The notes under the pieces were generated by a model that was not told the DNA's origin, ran no database searches, and worked only from the letters and a program-made list of their open reading frames with translations. This document shows positions 42,802 through 49,034 of a stretch of DNA of 49,034 nucleotides, piece by piece. The stretch's first letter is position 1. The number at the start of each line of letters is the position of its first letter. A program made the translations under genes and the position numbers. Source of the stretch: Gammaproteobacteria bacterium (lineage in GTDB: Bacteria; Pseudomonadota; Gammaproteobacteria; Pseudomonadales; Azotimanducaceae); the NCBI GenBank assembly GCA_026707045.1, contig JAPOXO010000126.1, forward strand, positions 1 to 49,034, read 5' to 3'.

Positions 42802-44076
42802 GTGCGACTTGGGGTCGCGGGTTTAGGCACCGTCGCTCAAGGGCTATTCATGCTCTTGAGCGAAAACGCCGACAGGGTAGCAAGGCAGCTGGGTCGACCT
42901 ATATCGATTGCTCGGGTTGCTAGTCGAACACCACGTCCACACATTGACACTCTTGGTGCCAAATTTAGCACTGACCTCGACTCTCTGCTAGGTGACGATG
43001 TCGATATCGTCGTCGAACTTATTGGCGGCATTGAGGATGCCAACCACCTAATATCCAAGGCAATCGAACTTCGGAAACCTGTTGTAACTGCAAATAAAGC
43101 CGTCCTCTCTCAATTTGGAAATACCTATATTTCTCGTGCTCGTGAGTGCCAGGTGCCTTTAGGATTTGAAGCTTCGGTTGCAGGAGGAATTCCCATCGTT
43201 GCCGTTCTGAAGGATGGATTGGCAGGAAATTCCATTGATTCCATAGCAGGAATTCTGAACGGCACATGCAACTTCGTGCTGACACAGATGGACATGCACG
43301 ACTCTACATTTGAATCTGCGTTACAAGAAGCTCAAGATCTTGGTTTCGCAGAAAGTGATCCCAGCTTCGACATTGATGGAATTGATGCGGCGCAAAAATT
43401 GTCGATTCTGGGATCTATTGCGTTCGATCAGCCCATCGATCTCAACAACATCTATGTTGAAGGAATTACGAACGTAGAACTTGATGATCTCCATTACGCC
43501 CGGGAACTTGGCTATCGAGTAAAGCACATTGCAATCGCACGAGTGTTCGATGCAAGTGTGGAAATGCGCGTGCATCCAGCATTGGTGTCCGAAAACGACC
43601 TCCTATCGCTGATCGACGGGGTCGACAACGCGATCACAGTAGCGGCAAATGGCGTGGAAAGTTTGTTGCTAAAAGGACCTGGAGCGGGATCTCGACCTAC
43701 TGCTTCCGCCGTACTAAGCGACATCATCGAGATAGCAAAAGGCAAATCCTCACTGCCAACCAACAATACCTCGACTCGAAGCGCAAGTCCGATTTCGGAC
43801 TTATCTTGCGAGTACTACCTCTATATTCCGGTAGCGGATGAACCAGGCGTGATGGCTACTCTCGCCGAGGTAATGGGCAACCACCTGATTTCGATGGAAG
43901 CCGTCATACAAAAATCAGATGCGGTCCGGCAAACCGGCGACTATCGCTGGGTACCTGTTGTATTGTTGACTGACAGAGTCAAAGAATCTGTGTTAGACGC
44001 GACGATCGAGGATCTCCAAGGTATTTCTGCTGTGCATGGAGATATTCGCCGAATTAGAGTCGTAGACTTCAATTGA
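42802..44076 (+). CDS. hom: Homoserine dehydrogenase
   Basis: It reduces aspartate semialdehyde to homoserine for threonine and methionine synthesis. It is 424 aa from GTG 42802. The NAD(P)-binding VAGLGTVAQG is at the N-terminus, the catalytic core includes GGIPIV and ILNGTCNFVL, and a C-terminal ACT domain (YLYIPVADEPGVMATLAEVMG) would allow feedback inhibition by threonine. The recJ gene starts at a TTG overlapping its stop (TTGA). thrC, which usually follows hom in this gene order, is missing here. Confidence 0.96.
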   Translation: MRLGVAGLGTVAQGLFMLLSENADRVARQLGRPISIARVASRTPRPHIDTLGAKFSTDLDSLLGDDVDIVVELIGGIEDANHLISKAIELRKPVVTANKAVLSQFGNTYISRARECQVPLGFEASVAGGIPIVAVLKDGLAGNSIDSIAGILNGTCNFVLTQMDMHDSTFESALQEAQDLGFAESDPSFDIDGIDAAQKLSILGSIAFDQPIDLNNIYVEGITNVELDDLHYARELGYRVKHIAIARVFDASVEMRVHPALVSENDLLSLIDGVDNAITVAANGVESLLLKGPGAGSRPTASAVLSDIIEIAKGKSSLPTNNTSTRSASPISDLSCEYYLYIPVADEPGVMATLAEVMGNHLISMEAVIQKSDAVRQTGDYRWVPVVLLTDRVKESVLDATIEDLQGISAVHGDIRRIRVVDFN

Positions 44077-45812
44077 ATACGACAAGAACACGTCGGTTTC
44101 AGTTTGTTACCCGACCGCTACCTGCTCACTGGCGTCAATTGCAAGAGCAACTTGGAGTTGATTCAATTCTGGGTCGCATTTTGGCGTCTCGAGGTGTGGA
44201 ATCTGAATTCGATACAAGTCTCAATCTCACAGAGCTATTGCCTCCAGACGGTTTAGAAGGGATTCAAAGTGCAGCAGCTCGACTCGTCCACGCAATTCAA
44301 GGCGATGAGCTCATTTGTATCGCCGGAGATTTTGATGCGGATGGAGCTACTGCAAGTGCTTTGTGCGTTTCAATGCTTCGAGAATTCGGGGCAAAACACG
44401 TTGAGTCAGTCGTTCCGGATCGTTTTCGATTTGGATACGGACTGTCGCAGGAGTTCGTGCAATCTCTTCTAAGCAGACAGCCCCGAGTGATCGTCACAGT
44501 AGACAATGGCATTAGCTCAAATGAAGGTGTTGCTTTTGCTCGAGAAAACGGGATCGACACGATCATTACGGATCACCACTTACCTCCCGATGAACTACCA
44601 GCTGCTCACGCTATCGTTAATCCGCAATTGTCAAAAGGCACCTTTGCCAGTGAGCCTGCAGGTGTCGGTGTTGCCTTCTACCTCATGATGGAAGTTCGGC
44701 GCCAACTGAGGATGCTTGACCACTTTGAAAAGAATTCGCTAAAAGAACCGAACATCGCAAACTTTTTGGACTTGGTTGCTTTGGGAACGGTTGTGGATTT
44801 AGTGCCGCTTGACCGTAATAACAGAATATTGATTGCGAATGGGTTGAATCGGATTCGGCATCGCAGAACTAGGCCGGGAATCATTGCGCTTTGCGAGATC
44901 GCCAAAGTCAGATTGGAGGACATCAATGCGGAGGACCTTGGTTACAGGCTTGGTCCCCGACTCAATGCAGCCGGAAGGCTTGAAGACATCAGTATTGGCA
45001 TTAAAGCGCTGCTCGCTTCCAATGTTGGAGATGCAAGAATTCACGTAGCTCGCCTCAATGAAATCAATGCTGAACGCCAGCAAATGCAATCGGAAATGAC
45101 CGAGATTGCCCATGGACACTTGGATTCTCTCATCAATTTGGATGGATCTGGCATCTGCATTTACGACTCGTCCTTTCACGAAGGAATTGTGGGACTCATC
45201 GCTAGTCAAGTAGTGAATAGAGTTAACCGCCCAGCAGTCGTGTTTGCAAATGCTCAGGACAGACGGTCAGATCTAATCAAAGGGTCTGCGCGAAGCGTCG
45301 GGAACATACATATACGTGATGTGTTGGCCGACATTGATGCTCAGTATCCGAAATTGCTGCAATCCTACGGAGGTCATGCCATGGCTGCGGGTGTGACTGT
45401 CCACAAGAATAGTTTCGAGCGGTTTTCTTCTCTATTCGACGCCGCAGTCACTGCTAGAGCGGCAGAAGGGACTTTTGAAGATGTACTTTATACGGACGGT
45501 GAGCTAGACGATGACGCACTAACACTCGACCTAGTTCGATCGATCAACCGATGGGGACCCTGGGGCAAAGACTTTGAACCACCTTTATTTCACGGCTCGT
45601 TTGAAATCGTGAATCAACAGGAGGTAGGAAAAGGTAGGCATCTGAAGCTGGTACTGAAGCAAAATCGAAAACTTGTAGATGCAATTGCCTTCAATCACCG
45701 GACAATCGATGCTCAGCAAGTGGAGATTGCCTACCGTGCAACCGAGAATAAGTTTCGAGGGTCTACGACATTGCAATTGGTGATTGAGTGTGCTCAACAG
45801 GCGAATGTGTAA
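44073..45812 (+). CDS. recJ: Single-stranded-DNA exonuclease RecJ
   Basis: A 5'-3' ssDNA exonuclease used in RecF-pathway recombination and mismatch repair. It is 579 aa, starting at TTG 44073 coupled to hom. Metal-binding DHH-family motifs are present: DFDADGATAS (about residue 88), VTVDNGIS, ITDHH (about 165), and DHHA1 features including GLIASQVV and YGGHAMAAGVT. It is followed by prfB and lysS as in other gammaproteobacteria. Confidence 0.96.
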   Translation: MNTTRTRRFQFVTRPLPAHWRQLQEQLGVDSILGRILASRGVESEFDTSLNLTELLPPDGLEGIQSAAARLVHAIQGDELICIAGDFDADGATASALCVSMLREFGAKHVESVVPDRFRFGYGLSQEFVQSLLSRQPRVIVTVDNGISSNEGVAFARENGIDTIITDHHLPPDELPAAHAIVNPQLSKGTFASEPAGVGVAFYLMMEVRRQLRMLDHFEKNSLKEPNIANFLDLVALGTVVDLVPLDRNNRILIANGLNRIRHRRTRPGIIALCEIAKVRLEDINAEDLGYRLGPRLNAAGRLEDISIGIKALLASNVGDARIHVARLNEINAERQQMQSEMTEIAHGHLDSLINLDGSGICIYDSSFHEGIVGLIASQVVNRVNRPAVVFANAQDRRSDLIKGSARSVGNIHIRDVLADIDAQYPKLLQSYGGHAMAAGVTVHKNSFERFSSLFDAAVTARAAEGTFEDVLYTDGELDDDALTLDLVRSINRWGPWGKDFEPPLFHGSFEIVNQQEVGKGRHLKLVLKQNRKLVDAIAFNHRTIDAQQVEIAYRATENKFRGSTTLQLVIECAQQANV

Positions 45813-45863
45813 GCCCCATGCAAGATTTGCCGGTACGCTTTGACCGGAGCACTTGTTAACAAT

Positions 45864-45872
45864 TGCTAAAAT
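45864..45872 (+). promoter_or_regulatory. Candidate extended -10 promoter for prfB
   Basis: TGC-TAAAAT forms an extended -10 element about 140 bases before prfB in the only sizable gap of the recJ-prfB-lysS run. TTGACC lies upstream but at 21 bases, too far for a normal -35. Weak consensus evidence. Confidence 0.3.
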
Positions 45873-46010
45873 CCCCTCTGCTCAAGCGCAAATAGCAATT
45901 CGGAAGCACACATGCCTGTCGCAATAGGAATGCCTCCATAGCATTTTGAGCAAGTTTGGTTCTAACTCAAAGAATTAAACGGTACTTCTTCATGTACTCA
46001 CGGCGAAACA

Positions 46011-47109
46011 ATGGCTGAAATTAGTTCGATTCGAGAGAGAATCAAGGACATTCGTACACGCATGTTTGTGTTAAGAGACTCTCTTTGACTATGAGAAGAG
46101 CAAAGAGAGGCTAGAAGAAGTAGATCTGCAGTTGGCTGAACCAGATACATGGTCCAACCAGCAACTTTCGGAATCTCTCTCAAAAGAGAGATCGCGATTA
46201 GCTCAGTCGGTCTCCGGGATAGACAACCTTGTTTCGCAAGTTGAAGAAGCTGAAGAGTTGGCCGAAATTGCGTGGGATGAACAAGATTCGGAAGTTCTAT
46301 TGGAAGTTGCATCCGAGCTGGAGTCTATTGATTCAAGCCTCAAGTCGATGGAATTCAATCGAATGTTCTCGAATGAACTGGACTCTCAAAACGCATATGT
46401 CGACATTCAGTTTGGCGAAGGAGGAACGGAATCGCAAGATTGGGCAAACATGCTCCTTCGAATGTATTTGCAGTGGTGCGAGAAACGAAACTACAAAGCA
46501 ACAATTGTTGAATTGTCTGAAGGAGACGTGGCGGGCATTCGCAGCTCAACGGTTCAAGTTGAAGGTGACTTTGCTTATGGTTGGCTGCGTACAGAGAGCG
46601 GAGTGCATCGGTTGGTTCGCAATTCTCCCTTTGATTCCAACCATCGTCGCCACACTTCGTTTGCGTCAGTTTTTGTTTATGCAGAAATTGACGATGATGT
46701 TGAGGTGGAGATCGATCCCAGCGATGTCAGAACAGACACCTATCGTGCAAGCGGAGCAGGGGGTCAACACGTGAATCAGACTGATTCTGCTGTTCGTTTG
46801 ACACACATTCCCACCAACACGGTAGTTCAGTGCCAAAGCGAGCGTTCGCAACACAAGAACCGGGCTCAGGCTTGGAAACAACTTCGCGCAAAGCTCTATA
46901 GCATTTTGCTACAAGAAAAATTGGACCAGCTTCAGGCCATTGAAGATTCCAAACCCAACATAGGCTTCGGAAGTCAGATTCGTTCGTACGTATTAGATCA
47001 ATCGCGTGTCAAGGACCACAGAACCGGGGCAGAGCGCGGAGACCCATCACGGGTTCTGGACGGGGATGTTTCGTCGTTTATGGAAGCCAGTCTGATCGCG
47101 GGCATGTAA
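46011..47109 (+). CDS. prfB: Peptide chain release factor 2 (programmed +1 frameshift)
   Basis: RF2 releases peptides at UGA and UAA stops. Translation begins at ATG 46011 (25 codons), meets TGA at 46086-46088, shifts +1 at CTT-TGA-C and continues from GAC 46087 (DYEKSKERLEEV...) to the stop at 47109, giving 365 aa, the same as E. coli. The GGQ motif is in SGAGGQHVNQ and the stop-reading SPF motif in NSPFDS. A frame count that ignores the shift misses the first 40 or so residues. The final TAA overlaps the lysS start by one base. In E. coli, scarce RF2 promotes the shift, an autoregulatory loop. Confidence 0.95.
46083..46089 (+). promoter_or_regulatory. prfB programmed +1 frameshift site
   Basis: CTTTGAC is the conserved slippery site: Leu codon CTT, in-frame TGA, then C. 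The usual stimulating Shine-Dalgarno (AGGGGG in E. coli) three bases upstream is replaced by AGAGAC, a weaker match, so the stimulus may be reduced. Confidence 0.9.
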
Positions 47110-48593
47110 TGGACGAACGAAACGAAGTCCTTGCCAGACGACGAAAGTTGGCTGCTCTGAGAGATGCTGGAAATACGTATGCCAACAACTTCAAGCAAAC
47201 ACATAGCGCAAGAACTCTGCACGTCCAATTTGCCGACGCTTCGAAGGACAAACTGGCTGAAGAGTCCATTTTCGCGTCCGTTGCTGGAAGAATTGTCTTG
47301 CGACGAATTATGGGAAAAGCGAGCTTTATCTCGCTTCGCGACGAAACAGGAACGATTCAGTGTTATCTCCGCAAGGATGGTGTCGGCTCAATTAACTACG
47401 ACGATTTTGTCGAACTTTCCGATCTCGGCGACATAGTCTCTGTAACGGGTACCTTGATGCGAACTAACAAGGGAGAACTTACTGTCGAGGCCAAGAACTA
47501 TCAGATTCTTGCGAAATCTCTCCAACCGTTTCCCGACAAGTTTCATGGGATTGAAGACTCTGAACTCAAATACCGAAGACGCTATGTCGACTTGATTGCA
47601 AACGAACGATCACGTAGTGTTTTCGCAACTCGAAGCGCGGTTGTGAAGGAATTTCGAAGGTTCTTTGATGAGCGAGACTTCATGGAAGTTGAGACTCCAA
47701 TGATGCATCCAATTCCTGGTGGAGCCCTTGCTCGACCTTTCACGACACATCACAACGCATTGGACATGGATCTTTTTTTGCGCGTGGCCCCTGAGCTTTA
47801 CCTCAAAAGGCTGGTAGTTGGTGGCTTTGAGCGGGTCTATGAGATCAATCGAAACTTTCGCAACGAAGGACTATCCACTCGTCACAATCCAGAATTCACC
47901 ATGCTGGAGTTCTATCAGGCGTTTGCTACATTCCGAGACATGATTGCGTTGACTCGAGAGCTCATGCAGCACCTGACCACTTCCATATGCGGAAGGAACG
48001 ACATTGAATACGACGGTCAAGTGTTGGATTTTGGGTGCGAGCCAAGAGAGACTACTATGGCAGAAGCCGTGGCGAATGAAGTCTCGTTAGCAAATTTCAA
48101 GGATGTATATTCTCAGAGTGTACTAGGCCAACTCGCTCGAGAACGATCCGTTCGAATCCCTCCGGGTTCAAAGTGGGGAGGAACTCTCACTGCAATGTTT
48201 GAGCAGTTGGTGGAACCGAAGCTGATCCAACCAACATTTGTAACCGAGTATCCTATTGAAGTCTCGCCACTTGCTCGTCGCAACGACGAAAATCCAGAGG
48301 TTGCAGACCGTTTTGAATACTTTGTCTGCGGACGAGAAATAGCAAACGGTTTTTCTGAGCTCAACGATCCCGACGATCAGGAAGAACGATTTCGAAGTCA
48401 ATCGGAATCTCTAGACAGGGGAGACGAAGAGGCCATGCGTTTCGACAAGGACTTCATCCTTGCATTGCAGTATGGAATGCCCCCGACAGCTGGCGAGGGC
48501 ATCGGTATCGACCGAATTGTCATGTTGCTAACAAATTCCACGTCTATTCGTGATGTGCTCCTGTTTCCACTTCTAAAACCGACTTCAAAATGA
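47109..48593 (+). CDS. lysS: Lysyl-tRNA synthetase (class II)
   Basis: A 494-aa class II synthetase. The N-terminal OB-fold anticodon-binding domain (about residues 55-160, including GRIVLRRIMGKASFISLRD) is followed by the catalytic domain with motif 2 (FRNEGLSTRHNPEFTMLEFYQA region) and motif 3 (GIGIDRIVMLL). The ATG overlaps the prfB stop by one base (TAATG), the usual prfB-lysS coupling. Its stop overlaps the ung start (ATGA). Confidence 0.97.
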   Translation: MDERNEVLARRRKLAALRDAGNTYANNFKQTHSARTLHVQFADASKDKLAEESIFASVAGRIVLRRIMGKASFISLRDETGTIQCYLRKDGVGSINYDDFVELSDLGDIVSVTGTLMRTNKGELTVEAKNYQILAKSLQPFPDKFHGIEDSELKYRRRYVDLIANERSRSVFATRSAVVKEFRRFFDERDFMEVETPMMHPIPGGALARPFTTHHNALDMDLFLRVAPELYLKRLVVGGFERVYEINRNFRNEGLSTRHNPEFTMLEFYQAFATFRDMIALTRELMQHLTTSICGRNDIEYDGQVLDFGCEPRETTMAEAVANEVSLANFKDVYSQSVLGQLARERSVRIPPGSKWGGTLTAMFEQLVEPKLIQPTFVTEYPIEVSPLARRNDENPEVADRFEYFVCGREIANGFSELNDPDDQEERFRSQSESLDRGDEEAMRFDKDFILALQYGMPPTAGEGIGIDRIVMLLTNSTSIRDVLLFPLLKPTSK

Positions 48594-49034
48594 GCGAAGC
48601 ATTGGATCGTGTCAAACTCGATGCCGCATGGAAGGAAGCTCTCTCTAGCGAGTTTACGTCGGGCTATATGTCCAATTTGCGTTCTTTTTTAGTGAACGAA
48701 TTGCGTTCGGGAAAGCGCATACATCCTCCGATGTCAAAGATGTTTGCCGCAATGGACCTGTGCCCGCTTAATCAAGTGAAAGTGGTAATAATTGGACAAG
48801 ATCCCTACCATGGACGCGATCAAGCACATGGATTGTGTTTCAGTGTAAATCCAGGAATACCTCCTCCTCCTTCCCTTGTAAACATTTTGAGAGAAATAGA
48901 CCAAGAGTTTGGACATGAGAATCGAGACGCAGACTCTCGTCAGAGGAGAGGATGCCTAGAGCCCTGGGCAAAGCAGGGTGTCTTGCTTCTAAACTCTGTG
49001 TTGACTGTTGTTGAAGGAAGGGCCGGGTCGAACC
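48590..49034 (+). CDS. ung: Uracil-DNA glycosylase (3' end cut off by window)
   Basis: Starts at ATG 48590, overlapping the lysS stop by four bases, and runs out of the window after about 148 codons. The family 1 UDG catalytic motif GQDPYHG (Asp activates the water) is followed by AHGLCFSV and P-rich PPPPSLVNIL, and the LLNSVLTV segment is just before the edge. It removes uracil from DNA in base-excision repair. The incomplete C-terminus would carry the HPSPLS loop. Confidence 0.95.
   Translation, partial: MSEALDRVKLDAAWKEALSSEFTSGYMSNLRSFLVNELRSGKRIHPPMSKMFAAMDLCPLNQVKVVIIGQDPYHGRDQAHGLCFSVNPGIPPPPSLVNILREIDQEFGHENRDADSRQRRGCLEPWAKQGVLLLNSVLTVVEGRAGSN

Noticed and set aside
1..49034. CRISPR arrays, insertion sequences, prophage or integrase-borne islands
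   Set aside because: No repeat-spacer pattern, transposase or integrase cluster was seen; the only tyrosine recombinase is the housekeeping xerD.

Overview
The window looks like a chromosomal segment of a Gram-negative gammaproteobacterium, probably a free-living or host-associated aquatic heterotroph of moderate GC content. Three things support this. There is a lipid A gene (lpxC). There is a gltX gene followed by a CCA-encoding tRNA-Ala. There is a long housekeeping block in the order typical of Gammaproteobacteria: ypjD / ffh - rpsP - rimM - trmD - rplS - xerD - dsbC - hom - recJ - prfB - lysS - ung. I cannot assign a genus.

Layout. 0-8 kb: a truncated HvfC/BufC-like ORF, an extended SDR, a TerB-like protein, lpxC, gltX, tRNA-Ala(GGC), and a tightly overlapping reverse operon of an MscS-like channel, a soluble MgtE-N/CBS protein and a full MgtE Mg2+ transporter. 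8-14 kb: accessory metabolism, with a VOC protein, a GH32-like protein lacking its usual acid/base Glu, a Baeyer-Villiger monooxygenase, a TauD/TfdA dioxygenase, a PspB-like small membrane protein and a methyltransferase. 14-20 kb: a lone heme-copper oxidase subunit III gene abutting a CopA-type ATPase, then PHP phosphoesterase-coaE, then a [2Fe-2S] ferredoxin-SDR pair. 20-24.5 kb: a six-gene reverse operon of envelope proteins (two paralogous exported proteins, a DUF6152-like protein, a CxxCH lipoprotein and two DUF6644-like membrane proteins). 24.6-32.8 kb: a secreted redoxin/cytochrome/copper-monooxygenase/EF-hand fusion, an FAD-oxidoreductase-SelD fusion, a translationally coupled GCS2 ligase and M14 deacylase pair, a rhomboid protease and a tRNA-Sec. 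From 33 kb: leuA, a CNNM/CorC protein, ypjD, then the housekeeping block to the right edge, where ung is cut off.

The selenium signature (selenophosphate synthetase fusion plus tRNA-Sec) implies Sec-encoding or selenouridine-making capacity, but selA, selB and any selenoprotein gene are not in the window. The tRNA-Sec is the most unusual element. It is one base shorter than the E. coli-type molecule on the 3' side, so its acceptor/T branch counts 7+5 rather than 8+5 pairs. It has a near-consensus promoter that would start transcription at about the mature 5' end, and a perfect 17-nt palindrome covers the -35 box. Other points worth attention are the GH32-like catalytic substitution, the MgtE/MgtE-N/MscS operon, the DUF6152/DUF6644 envelope operon, the GCS2-M14 pair inside the selenium neighbourhood, and ribosomal protein S16 with a long acidic tail.
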